A stretch of DNA of 64,000 bases from Pseudanabaena mucicola FACHB-723 (GTDB taxonomy: Bacteria; Cyanobacteriota; Cyanobacteriia; Pseudanabaenales; Pseudanabaenaceae). Where the stretch lies: positions 1-64,000 of the forward strand of contig NZ_JACJQB010000013.1 of the NCBI RefSeq assembly GCF_014696385.1, given 5' to 3'. A model generated the notes under the pieces. The model did not search any database. It had not been told where the DNA came from and saw only the letters and a list, made by a program, of their open reading frames with translations. Numbering within the stretch: position 1 is the stretch's first letter; every line of letters starts with the position of its first letter. Shown piece by piece: positions 28,045 to 36,875 of this stretch. The position numbers were made by a program, and so were the translations under genes.

Positions 28045-28767
28045 TTAATTTGCTGTTGGGGTAGGGGGTAATTGAGGACAGGTTCGATTTGTAAAATCAC
28101 ATTTGCCAAGATATGATTTTTGCCAAGTATAAGGAATTGATAGCAAATCCCTAGTGCCAGTCATGCCCTGTCCGATAAAGAGCAGTAAGGCTAAGCAGTT
28201 GAGGATGATATGAATATTGCGCCAACGATTTTGCTTGTCTTTGTAAATATCTTGAGTAATTGCAACGGAAATAATCATCAAGATTGCTGCGACGATACCA
28301 TAGTAATAATGGGAAAAGAACCATTCGTTATCCCGTCGAAATACTTCTGGTTGCCATCCTAAGATAAGTAAGCCGATCGCTGTGAAGGTGGCAAAAATAT
28401 TGCGCCAATTTTTGATCTTGGCTTTGAATAGGAAAGTGAATGAGGCGATGGTTGCTATAAAAATAGCAATTACCGCGATTGCCCGTACAGGTTCTTTGGT
28501 AAAAGTATCATTTCTGATGAATCGAGAAAAGATTGGGTAAGCCATCCCCAATAGTGTCACACCGACGACGGAGATGCTTAGCCAATTTCCTACTTCCACA
28601 TGTTCAGAGCCAACTATGGGTGGGATCTTACTTTTTTCGCCAGCAATGGTTTGCAAGCGACGTTGACGGACTAGCCAAGAGCGATGGGTGACAATGCCGA
28701 TCAGAGGAAACACCACAATAATTGCGATCGCAGGATGTATTAAGGCAAAAAAATCTTCTAGTTCCAC
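28045..28767 (-). CDS. DUF4079 family integral membrane protein
   Basis: This 240-residue protein has about six hydrophobic segments. It matches the cyanobacterial DUF4079 family by overall pattern: FALIHPAIAIIVVFPLIGIV with an early His, then GNWLSISVVGVTLLGMAYPIF. Conserved histidines in membrane segments (LIHP, FFSHYYYG) make haem or cofactor binding conceivable, as in cytochrome b561-like folds, but this is only suggestive. The start codon is GTG with AGGG upstream. It has its own terminator. Function unknown. Confidence 0.72.
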   Translation of the reverse strand: MELEDFFALIHPAIAIIVVFPLIGIVTHRSWLVRQRRLQTIAGEKSKIPPIVGSEHVEVGNWLSISVVGVTLLGMAYPIFSRFIRNDTFTKEPVRAIAVIAIFIATIASFTFLFKAKIKNWRNIFATFTAIGLLILGWQPEVFRRDNEWFFSHYYYGIVAAILMIISVAITQDIYKDKQNRWRNIHIILNCLALLLFIGQGMTGTRDLLSIPYTWQKSYLGKCDFTNRTCPQLPPTPTAN

Positions 28768-28834
28768 GTCATTAATCCCTAAATGAAGCCCTAAATAAAT
28801 ATAAAAATACAGCGCTTTGTGCTGATATTTATAG

Positions 28835-31800
28835 CTAGTTATCTACAAAAAATGTTAATACAGTTTCATCAACTCCTCTGAGTTTGAGAGGGTCGCGCTT
28901 GTGAATTTCTTCATCTTCGAGATAGTCAGCCACCGTTGCCGATACGAGAATGCAATCGGGTTCTGCCGCCGCTTGAATGCGTGAGGCAATATTGACTGTG
29001 GGGCCAATCGCTGTGTAATCCGATCGTTCTGGGCTGCCAAACATACCGACTACCGCAGTTCCCTGATGGATGCCACAACGAAACCTGACCTTGGGAATGC
29101 CTTGGGATTGCCATTGTTCATTGAGCTTAGACAAAGCTCGTTGCATTTGTTTGGCACTTTGGACGGCGCGATGTACTTGCTCATTGGGGCTGCAATCTTC
29201 GGGTGCACCAAACAACGCCATGATGCCATCACCCATAAATTTATCGACAGTGCCGCCATTGGCAAAAATCACTTTGCTCATGGTGCTGAGGTACTGATTG
29301 AGAAGTTCCGCAACTCTGCGCGATCGCAAAGTATTGGCGAGGGGAGTAAACCCAACAATATCGGCAAACAAAACCGTAATCATTTTAGGTTCAGGGCGGA
29401 GGTCAAGGCTAAGTTGTCCTGTGGCGGCTTTGGTAACTAGGCTTGGTGGCAAAAAACGCTTGAGTACCGATTCGGTCAAATAGGAATTGAGCTGGCGAAC
29501 GCGATGTTCATTAGCCTTAAGCGCTAACAAGTTGCGGACTTCGGCAACTAATTCGCGATCATTAAAGGGCTTTGATAAATATCCATCTGCGCCGATTTCT
29601 GTGCCTTCAATCCGTGACTCTTCATTGGCTTTTGCCGTGAGTAAAATAATCGGCGTACCTGATAAATCTGTATCGGCACGGATTAAGGCAATTAAGTCTA
29701 GTCCTGACACCTGTGGCATCATTAAGTCGGTGATGATTAAGTCGGGATGATGTTGTTTGGCTTGAACGTAGCCCTTAGCGCCATTATGTGCAGAAACAAC
29801 TTGATATCCCGCTTGCTCTAGGATGCGGCGCAGATAGTTGCGGAGGTCGTGATTATCATCAATGATTAAAATTTTGTTGCCAGTAATCACCTCTAGCTGA
29901 TGTTCGGGGCTGGCGATCGCAATTTCTTCGAGAGTCTGGTCATCAATATTCAGATCGGCTAACTCGATGTTGGCGTGGGATACTTGCCAGTCCGTGGGTG
30001 TATCACTCACTTGCTCAGCAGGTAAATGTGCGCTGCCAAGAGGAATCGTAATCGTGAAGGTTGTGCCTATGCCATATTCGGAAGTCACCGAAATTGTCCC
30101 ACCGTGCAGATGCACCAATTCTTTAACCAGCGCTAGCCCTAGCCCACTGCCTTCATAACTACGATTGACAGAACCCTCAGCTTGGCAGAAGCGATCAAAT
30201 AGAAAGGGTAGTTGATCTTCCTTAATGCCGATGCCCGTATCACAAACGCTGAGAATGCAGGTTTTTTGTTCGTTATCGATGGAAATATTCAGGGTGATGC
30301 TGCCTTGTCTAGGCGTGAACTTCATAGCATTGGATAGCAGGTTATAGATGATTTTGTCGAACTGTTCGATGTCTATATAAATCTCTGGACATTCTTCGCT
30401 AAATTCGCTCAATAGCTGAATATCTTTGCGATCGCAGTAGGGACGAAAAGACTCGATGGTTTGACTAACAAATTCCACCAGATTACAGGGGCGGAAGCAG
30501 GCTTGCATTTTGCCAGCATCAAGACGCTGAATATCAAGTAATTGATTAACTAAACGCAGCAGTCGCCGACAGTTACGCAGGGCAATTACGGACTGCTCAT
30601 AGGGAAGTCCATCATTCTTTTCGATCGCAGATTCGAGAGGTCCAATCGTCAGGGTTAGGGGGGTGCGGAATTCGTGGGAGATATTTTGAAAGAACTCTGT
30701 TTTTTGGCGATCAAGTTCGAGTAATTTTTGGGCTTGTTGTCGGGTGGTCTGAAACAGATTTGCCTGTTGTACAGCAATAGCAGCTTGAATTGCTACCGCT
30801 TGCACCAGTGAAATTTCGGCATCAGTCCATCGCCTTGGCTGCTGATTTTGGCGCATGGAAATGCTTCCAATAATCTTGCCATCCAAGAGCATCGGCACAA
30901 CGAGGAGCGATCGTGCAGGGGCTTGCAATGGCAAATCAGCAACGTTCCATTCAGGATTTTTTTGTAAATCGTTAATTGCTACGGGTTGCTTTGAGCTAAT
31001 CAGCGCTTGGAAGATTGGATTTGCCGAAATATCGACAAAGGACTGCGGCAAGCTTGAGGTGACGGGATCATTGGGGTCATAGGGGAGATCCATTGGCTCT
31101 AATAGATGCAGTCCCACGCAACGTAAATGATCATCGGTTTCTTTCCATAATGAGAGGGCGCAACTTTCTGCGTTTAAAGTCTCGGCAAGCTGTTGGGTAA
31201 TTGCGGCAAATGTTTTCTGCGGGTCGAGGCTAGAGCGAATCGTGCTAGTAATTGTATTGAGAAGCAACTCCCGTTCGGCAAGTTCCTGAATGCGATCATA
31301 GGCTCTCGCATGGGAACTGACAATCGCAGATTGATTGGCGGCTAGCGTCATTAGGGTTAATTCGTCTTCATTCCATATATGTGGTTGGTCGCAGTGATAG
31401 ATGGAAAGGATGCCTAGCTGTTCTTTGTTGACGATCAGGGGTGCGAGGAGAACTGATTTGATATTTGCCTCTGCATAAACTTGACGCTCTGATGGGTCAA
31501 GGTGGGGATGACTGGCAACGTCACTGATTGCTATGGTTTGTGGCAGCAATGTGAGGGTTTCCGCTAGGTTCGCTAAATTGGCAGTTGGTTCTGCACAGTA
31601 AGCGATGTAATCCTCTGATAGTTCCTCGTTTTCAATGAGGCGCAGCAAAACGATGGAAGCATCATAATCCTTGGCAATTGCCTTGGCAATCGCGGCAATA
31701 CTATCGCGATAGGGAGTTGTACTATCGACGGAAGAGGCGATCGCATTTAAAAGTGATTGTTGCCGTAGGGCATGGCGTAACTCAGCAGTTCGCGATCGCA

Positions 31801-32167
31801 AAATGTGATGGGTGGCAATCGCTTGATTTACTAAATCTTTTAGTTCTATTTCATGCCATGGCTTCTGTACATATCTAAAGGCATTTAATCCTTCAATGGC
31901 AGACGATTCTGATTTGACAATCTGCATGGTATCGGGATATTGTCGCTCGATCTGACGTAAAACTTCAGCATCATTGCCCATGGCTTCTAGATCAACGATG
32001 ATTACCGATACTTCTCCTTGCTGATTGATGATTGTCAAGGCTTCTAGACCACTATGAGCCAACAAAAATTGCCAATTTTCATCACAAGTCTGCACCAACA
32101 AGCTCAAGTTATCGGGTTCGTCGTCGATAACTAATAGTTTCGGTGTGTGGATAGTTGGCGAACCCAT
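28835..32167 (-). CDS. cyaC: CyaC-type hybrid sensor histidine kinase/adenylate cyclase
   Basis: This 1110-residue soluble protein combines, in order: a receiver domain (residues about 10-125, IDDE and phosphoacceptor Asp59 in IIVDLEAMG), two GAF domains (about 145-300 and 310-470), a histidine kinase (H-box NISHEFRTPLT near 496, N-box NLLSNAMKF, G-boxes DTGIGI and GSGLGLALV), a second receiver (about 765-880, LIITDLMMPQ near 814) and a class III nucleotide cyclase domain (about 925-1110). The cyclase keeps the metal-binding Asp residues (LFADIVGFT and KFMGD) and DYTAIGPTVNIASR. The layout matches the cyanobacterial CyaC cyclases described in Anabaena and Spirulina. cAMP is the likely product. 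GAF1 and GAF2 lack an evident bilin-binding Cys motif. Confidence 0.9.
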   Translation of the reverse strand: MGSPTIHTPKLLVIDDEPDNLSLLVQTCDENWQFLLAHSGLEALTIINQQGEVSVIIVDLEAMGNDAEVLRQIERQYPDTMQIVKSESSAIEGLNAFRYVQKPWHEIELKDLVNQAIATHHILRSRTAELRHALRQQSLLNAIASSVDSTTPYRDSIAAIAKAIAKDYDASIVLLRLIENEELSEDYIAYCAEPTANLANLAETLTLLPQTIAISDVASHPHLDPSERQVYAEANIKSVLLAPLIVNKEQLGILSIYHCDQPHIWNEDELTLMTLAANQSAIVSSHARAYDRIQELAERELLLNTITSTIRSSLDPQKTFAAITQQLAETLNAESCALSLWKETDDHLRCVGLHLLEPMDLPYDPNDPVTSSLPQSFVDISANPIFQALISSKQPVAINDLQKNPEWNVADLPLQAPARSLLVVPMLLDGKIIGSISMRQNQQPRRWTDAEISLVQAVAIQAAIAVQQANLFQTTRQQAQKLLELDRQKTEFFQNISHEFRTPLTLTIGPLESAIEKNDGLPYEQSVIALRNCRRLLRLVNQLLDIQRLDAGKMQACFRPCNLVEFVSQTIESFRPYCDRKDIQLLSEFSEECPEIYIDIEQFDKIIYNLLSNAMKFTPRQGSITLNISIDNEQKTCILSVCDTGIGIKEDQLPFLFDRFCQAEGSVNRSYEGSGLGLALVKELVHLHGGTISVTSEYGIGTTFTITIPLGSAHLPAEQVSDTPTDWQVSHANIELADLNIDDQTLEEIAIASPEHQLEVITGNKILIIDDNHDLRNYLRRILEQAGYQVVSAHNGAKGYVQAKQHHPDLIITDLMMPQVSGLDLIALIRADTDLSGTPIILLTAKANEESRIEGTEIGADGYLSKPFNDRELVAEVRNLLALKANEHRVRQLNSYLTESVLKRFLPPSLVTKAATGQLSLDLRPEPKMITVLFADIVGFTPLANTLRSRRVAELLNQYLSTMSKVIFANGGTVDKFMGDGIMALFGAPEDCSPNEQVHRAVQSAKQMQRALSKLNEQWQSQGIPKVRFRCGIHQGTAVVGMFGSPERSDYTAIGPTVNIASRIQAAAEPDCILVSATVADYLEDEEIHKRDPLKLRGVDETVLTFFVDN

Positions 32168-32272
32168 GTGATTACTTTTGGGTGAAAAGCTTAACTTGGT
32201 TTGACAGATGCTTGTTTTGAATCATAACCGAGTTTTCCTAACTCTGCCTATTTATGGTGATCAGGAAAAATC

Positions 32273-32327
32273 AAAACCCCAAAAACGAGTTGTGGCACAA
32301 AGCGCCACAACTCGTTTTTGGGGTTTT
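32273..32327. repeat. 24-bp-stem palindrome, likely murE terminator
   Basis: Perfect arms at 32273-32296 and 32304-32327, 7-nt loop. The inner sequence CGAGTTGTGGC is a diverged form of the GAGAGTTGC core. To its right, read on the minus strand, lies ATAGCTGTCGCCA followed by GTTAGGACATAAAAC, the flank shared with other copies. It lies downstream of murE on the minus strand. Confidence 0.8.
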
Positions 32328-32359
32328 ATGTCCTAACAAGAATGGCGACAGCTATACGA

Positions 32360-33850
32360 TTATTGGAATCGTTTGGCAAGAGCCACTTGCGCCTCTTCGC
32401 GATCATCGAAATGGATCTTCTCGCGTCCAATAATTTGATAGTCTTCATGCCCTTTACCTGCAATCAAGATTGTGTCGCCTGCCTGTGCATTTGCGATCGC
32501 AAGTTGAATGCAGCTACGGCGATCTCCTTCAACAATCATCGGTTTATCCCCAATATCGGTTACGACTCCTGCGACGACATCATCCAGAATTCTCTGCGGA
32601 TCTTCGGTGCGGGGATTGTCGGAAGTTACATAGACCCGATCGGCGAGTCGGGCGGCGATGCCGCCCATCAATGGGCGCTTAGTGCGATCACGATCGCCAC
32701 CACAGCCAAAGACACAAATTAATTCTCGCTGGGTAAAGGGACGCATTGCCTTGAGTAAATTTTCGAGACTGTCGGGTGTATGGGCATAGTCCACAACCAC
32801 TGTGACATCTTGGGCATCACTGATTTGCACCCGTTCAACGCGCCCAGGGACATTTTTAAATTCGGGTAAACGACTCACCACCTCTGCTAAGTTCATGCCC
32901 ATATGCAGAGCCGTGGCGATCGCCGCTAAAATATTTTCGACATTAAAACGTCCGACTAAGGGTGTCGTAAATGCGATCGCACCCTGTGGCGTATGCAATG
33001 TTCCTGTCGCACCATTGGGCAAATAGGCAAGATTTTCAGTATAAAAATCAGCCTGTGAGTTGCTAATACTGTAAGTCCAGATCGGCTTATCTGTTACCAT
33101 TTGCGCTAAACGTTGACCAAAAGTATCATCTAAGTTGATAATTGCCCGACCCTGTAAATAGGTATCAGCGAATAACAAAGCCTTCGCTTGAAAATAATCC
33201 TCTAGGTCTTTGTGATAGTCCAAATGATCCTGCGTCAAATTGGTAAATACTGCCACTTCAAAGGGACAGCCCAAAACTCGACTTTGGTGCAGGGCATGGG
33301 AGCTAACCTCCATCAATCCTGCATCACAACCTGCGGCAACCGCTTCCGCGAGCTGCGCCTGCAAGTCCACCGCAAAAGGAGTGGTATGGGTTGCCGTTTG
33401 CGAATAGCCAGCCCAACGGGTATAGAGAGTCCCAAACAATGCCGATGCATACTGGGTTTGTAATAAAAACTCGATCAAATGCGTGGTGGTGGTTTTGCCA
33501 TTGGTTCCCGTCACCCCTACCAACTTCAACTTCTGAGCAGGATATTCATAAAAAGCCGTCGCAATTTTGCTGCAAGCGATAACTACATCATCCACGGCAA
33601 TTGCCTTGTTTTTTTCTTGCTCAGATAAATCCGCAAAAGCCTGATGGGAGATGATCGCTGCCACTGCTCCCTGTGCGATCGCCTGTGGTGCGAATTTGCC
33701 CCCATCCACCTGAGTCCCTGTCATGCCAATAAACAAATCACCAGCTTGGCAAGATCGCGAATCGGTAATTACACGCTTTACTTCCAGCCCTTCTAGTTCT
33801 GGCTGTGAATGTTGATATCCTGCTGACTCTAGCAATTGTGTTAAACGCAT
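32360..33850 (-). CDS. murE: UDP-N-acetylmuramoyl-L-Ala-D-Glu--meso-diaminopimelate ligase
   Basis: MurE (496 aa) adds meso-diaminopimelate to the peptidoglycan precursor in the cytoplasm using ATP. Visible features are the N-terminal substrate domain, the ATP-binding loop VTGTNGKTTTTHL near residue 110, the central ligase segment with the carbamylated-lysine region (HTPFAVDLQ, MEVSSHALHQ, TNLTQDHLDYH) and DNPRTEDP near 410, the motif that marks DAP-specific rather than lysine-specific enzymes. A GAGAGGA ribosome-binding site precedes the ATG. Length is normal. The gene is not in a mur cluster here, which is common in cyanobacteria. Confidence 0.97.
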   Translation of the reverse strand: MRLTQLLESAGYQHSQPELEGLEVKRVITDSRSCQAGDLFIGMTGTQVDGGKFAPQAIAQGAVAAIISHQAFADLSEQEKNKAIAVDDVVIACSKIATAFYEYPAQKLKLVGVTGTNGKTTTTHLIEFLLQTQYASALFGTLYTRWAGYSQTATHTTPFAVDLQAQLAEAVAAGCDAGLMEVSSHALHQSRVLGCPFEVAVFTNLTQDHLDYHKDLEDYFQAKALLFADTYLQGRAIINLDDTFGQRLAQMVTDKPIWTYSISNSQADFYTENLAYLPNGATGTLHTPQGAIAFTTPLVGRFNVENILAAIATALHMGMNLAEVVSRLPEFKNVPGRVERVQISDAQDVTVVVDYAHTPDSLENLLKAMRPFTQRELICVFGCGGDRDRTKRPLMGGIAARLADRVYVTSDNPRTEDPQRILDDVVAGVVTDIGDKPMIVEGDRRSCIQLAIANAQAGDTILIAGKGHEDYQIIGREKIHFDDREEAQVALAKRFQ

Positions 33851-33964
33851 AATTTCCTCTCACAGCCGCAAAATGTGTCAGAATTCTGGCACAAAATCTT
33901 GAGTTATAGCAAAACTTTTTTGCCTTGGACAAGAACCGAGAGGGTGACTAGCAGCATTGTAAGT

Positions 33965-34618
33965 TCACGTACCTTCTGGCAAAGGTAAAGATAGCTTGAG
34001 CCGTAAAGTTTGGCTATATTCTGCGATCGCAGCAGGATAAATAATATGTTCTTGGACTTGAATCCGTTTTTGTAAATCCTCTAACCTGTCGTCTTCAAAC
34101 ACTGGCACAGCCGCTTGTTTGAGGATTTTACCGCTATCAACTTCAAGGCTGAGTAAATGCACTGTGCAGCCCGTAATTTTGACCCCATAGTTAAAGGCTT
34201 GTTCGATGGCATGGATACCCTTAAAGCTAGGTAGTAGGCTGGGGTGAATATTGAGAATGCGTTCTGGGAAGGCATCAATTAAAACTTGAGTGACAATCCG
34301 CATCCAGCCTGCCATGATCACCAAATCAATGCTGTAGGTGATGAGAATGTCAATAATGGCGCGATCGAGGTCTTTACGAGACTTGTAATCACGATGATTG
34401 ACTAAAATTGCAGGAATACCAAATTTTTCGGCTCGTTGCTTTACAAAAGCATCTGGCTCATTGTAAATAACCACGGCAATTTTGGCTGCTAGCTGTCCAT
34501 GGGCAATTGCTTTTGCGATCGCTTCTAAATTGCTCCCACTGCCAGAGGCAAGCACTGCCAGAGTTGGAATCTGTGTGTTTACAGAGTTAGAGTTGGACAA
34601 ATCTTCAGACAAAATCAA
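33965..34618 (-). CDS. purN: Phosphoribosylglycinamide formyltransferase PurN
   Basis: PurN (about 217 aa) formylates GAR with 10-formyltetrahydrofolate in purine synthesis. The fold is evident from VLASGSGSNLEAI at the phosphoribosyl-binding N-terminus, the catalytic strand ILNIHPSLLPSFKG (Asn-x-His) and the acid loop EVDSGKIL. The start is uncertain. The long frame opens with TTG at 34618 and no ATG occurs before the conserved region. Nearby in-frame TTG codons at 34612 and 34600 are alternatives. The first 20 residues are not conserved in the family. It lies 114 nt upstream of murE on the same strand. Confidence 0.93.
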   Translation of the reverse strand: MILSEDLSNSNSVNTQIPTLAVLASGSGSNLEAIAKAIAHGQLAAKIAVVIYNEPDAFVKQRAEKFGIPAILVNHRDYKSRKDLDRAIIDILITYSIDLVIMAGWMRIVTQVLIDAFPERILNIHPSLLPSFKGIHAIEQAFNYGVKITGCTVHLLSLEVDSGKILKQAAVPVFEDDRLEDLQKRIQVQEHIIYPAAIAEYSQTLRLKLSLPLPEGT

Positions 34619-34804
34619 AAACCTGCTGCGGTACTAAAACAACGACGAAATAACAAAAAATGCACTAAATAGCACCAAATCAAGGGTGCAGACATAAGTT
34701 TACTACAGCGTTAGACTTGCCTGATCTGAATTGATACAATACTAAATTGGTATGAGAAGCTTTGGGCGTGAATTGGACAGCTATGAGCAAGTCATAGGAA
34801 CAAC

Positions 34805-35995
34805 ATGAAAATATTGCTAGTCGAAGATGATGAAGCATTGATTACTGGTCTCACCAAAGCTTTGGCAGCCCATCACTATATTGTCGATGTGGTCAAGGAT
34901 GGGGAAGCGGGTTGGACCTATGGCTCCACCTTTGAATATGACCTAATCGTTTTAGATATAGTTTTGCCAAATTTAGACGGAATCTCTCTCTGTCAAAGGT
35001 TTCGAGCGGAAGGATATACTGTGCCGATTCTGCTCTTAACTGCTCAAAACAATAGCACCGCTAAGGTGAGCGGATTAGATGCGGGGGCAGATGACTGTGT
35101 AGTTAAGCCCTTTGATCTACCCGAATTAATTGCCCGAATTAGAGCGCTATTACGACGAAGCCATGCCACTTCTTTCCCTTTGCTTGTTTGGGGAGACTTA
35201 TTGCTCAATCCTAGTACCTGTGAGGTTTTTTACAATAATCAACTTCTATCGCTGACCAATAAAGAATATGAGCTATTGGAATTGCTATTGCGCGATAGTC
35301 AACATTTGCTTAGTGCCGATGAAATTCTCGATCGGCTGTGGTCTTCCGATGAATTTCCGTCAGAAGCAACGGTGCGATCGCATATTCGCCGATTGCGCCA
35401 TAAACTAGTCACAGCAGGTGCGCCATCAGATTTTGTGGCAACTGTCCATGGACGAGGCTATTACCTCAAAGCTCCCGATATGAATGTGCGCGCTCTTTCG
35501 GAAAGTTCTATTTCTATTCATGATGAGCATAAATCATCACCACTAAAGCGAGTTATCACTAATATCAATACTATTGGAAGTAATCTTGTTAACTCTCTTG
35601 ATGCGATTCCCCAAGATATTAAAGTGATGATCTTGGATGATGATGTGGAATATTTGCGATCGCTACCGAAGTTACTCAAGCCTTGGGGTTTTAAAGTGAC
35701 CACTTTGGCGGATGCAAGGGACTTTTGGACGGTCTTGCAATCCATTTTGCCAGATGTACTAATATTGGAAGTGAATATATCTGAAATCAATGGTTTAGAG
35801 ATTTGTCAAGACCTGAGAAGTAAACCTAACTGGCAGCGTTTACCAGTTCTATTTTTGAGTGCGATAACCGATGCCAATACGCAAAATCTTGCCTTTAGTG
35901 TCGGAGCCGATGACTATCTCTGTAAGCCGATGGTCAATATTCACTTAGTAAATCGTATTCATAACCGTTTAAAACGATTCAGTGTTTATAGCTAA
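34805..35995 (+). CDS. OmpR-type response regulator with a second, Glu-substituted receiver domain
   Basis: This 396-residue regulator has a normal receiver domain (residues 1-118; DD at 8-9, phosphoacceptor Asp51 in VLDIVLPNLDG, Lys in VVKPFD) and a winged-helix DNA-binding domain (about 128-222; EYELLELLLR and RSHIRRLRHKL). A linker follows, then a second receiver (about 275-396). In the second receiver the phosphoacceptor position reads LILEVNISEING, so Asp is replaced by Glu (codon at 35768-35770), while the acidic pair (LDDD) and the Lys (LCKPM) remain. Glu often mimics a phosphorylated or fixed state. AGGA precedes the ATG. No sensor kinase is adjacent, and the targets are unknown. Confidence 0.88.
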   Translation: MKILLVEDDEALITGLTKALAAHHYIVDVVKDGEAGWTYGSTFEYDLIVLDIVLPNLDGISLCQRFRAEGYTVPILLLTAQNNSTAKVSGLDAGADDCVVKPFDLPELIARIRALLRRSHATSFPLLVWGDLLLNPSTCEVFYNNQLLSLTNKEYELLELLLRDSQHLLSADEILDRLWSSDEFPSEATVRSHIRRLRHKLVTAGAPSDFVATVHGRGYYLKAPDMNVRALSESSISIHDEHKSSPLKRVITNINTIGSNLVNSLDAIPQDIKVMILDDDVEYLRSLPKLLKPWGFKVTTLADARDFWTVLQSILPDVLILEVNISEINGLEICQDLRSKPNWQRLPVLFLSAITDANTQNLAFSVGADDYLCKPMVNIHLVNRIHNRLKRFSVYS

Positions 35996-36005
35996 TATTA
36001 TTAGG

Positions 36006-36058
36006 ACAAACCAGAATTGAATGGCGGCGCTCCGCACCGCCATTCAATTCTGGTTTGT
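36006..36058. repeat. 25-bp-stem palindrome with ATAGCT flanks
   Basis: Arms at 36006-36030 and 36034-36058 pair over 25 positions with one mismatch and a TCC loop. The core differs from the GAGAGTTGC family, but the outer context is shared: ATAGCT and TTAGGACA on the left, TAGCTAT on the right about 35 nt beyond the stem. It follows the response regulator stop and may terminate it. Confidence 0.75.
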
Positions 36059-36134
36059 GTCTCAGCGTGACTGAATATAGCTATAACATGTTTAGCATCA
36101 TCACTTTTTTAATCAAAATATAACTGGAAACCGC

Positions 36135-36875
36135 ATGACCCAATTGACACAAACGTCGCTGCGAGAGCAACAATATCCTCTAATTCATAATTTAGCTAAC
36201 TGTATTGAATCTGTTTGGCAGGAAAATTTAGAGCTATCTCCCTATCAAGTTCCTGAAGATCTGGGCTATGTGGAAGGAGCTTTAGAAGGTGAGCGTCTAG
36301 TCATCGAAAACCATTGCTATAGCACGCCGCAATTTCGGAAGCTGCACCTCGAACTTGCTAAGGTTGGTAGTGGTCTGGATATTCTGCACTGTGTGATGTT
36401 TCCGAACCCTCAATATGGTATTCCCATTTTTGGAGCCGATCTTGTGGGCGGACGCGGCAGTATCAGTGCGGCGATCGTAGATCTCTCGCCTGTGCATCCT
36501 GAACGCGCTTTACCCCGCAGCTATTACGATGCCCTGTCTAATCTCCCTGCGATCGCGTTTGAGCAGACCCGTGAGTTACCTCCATGGGGCGATATATTTT
36601 CAGATTTTTGTTTGTTTGTGCGTCCGATGGGCGAGAGCGAAGAAACTGCATTTTTGCAAAGAGTGCGGGACTTTTTGACTGTACATTGTCAATTGGCAGT
36701 GGCTACTGAGCCTTTGACTGCATCTCCAGATATCGAGCAAATTCTGGCAGGTCAGCGCAACTATTGCCAAAAGCAACAACAAAACGATAAGACGCGCAGG
36801 ATTCTGGAAAAGTCCTTTGGTGCAGAATGGACAGAGCGCTATATGACTACAATGCTCTTTGATTTTGTGGCGTAA
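36135..36875 (+). CDS. pcyA: Phycocyanobilin:ferredoxin oxidoreductase
   Basis: PcyA (246 aa) reduces biliverdin IXalpha by four electrons from ferredoxin to phycocyanobilin, the chromophore of phycocyanin. It belongs to the ferredoxin-dependent bilin reductase family. Conserved segments are visible: [29 protein letters not shown] and [10 protein letters not shown]. The last contains the Asp that corresponds to the catalytic Asp105 of the Synechocystis enzyme. Length is normal. It lies about 740 nt upstream of cpcB on the same strand, with its own terminator, so it is a neighbour but not part of the cpc transcript. Confidence 0.96.
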   Translation: MTQLTQTSLREQQYPLIHNLANCIESVWQENLELSPYQVPEDLGYVEGALEGERLVIENHCYSTPQFRKLHLELAKVGSGLDILHCVMFPNPQYGIPIFGADLVGGRGSISAAIVDLSPVHPERALPRSYYDALSNLPAIAFEQTRELPPWGDIFSDFCLFVRPMGESEETAFLQRVRDFLTVHCQLAVATEPLTASPDIEQILAGQRNYCQKQQQNDKTRRILEKSFGAEWTERYMTTMLFDFVA

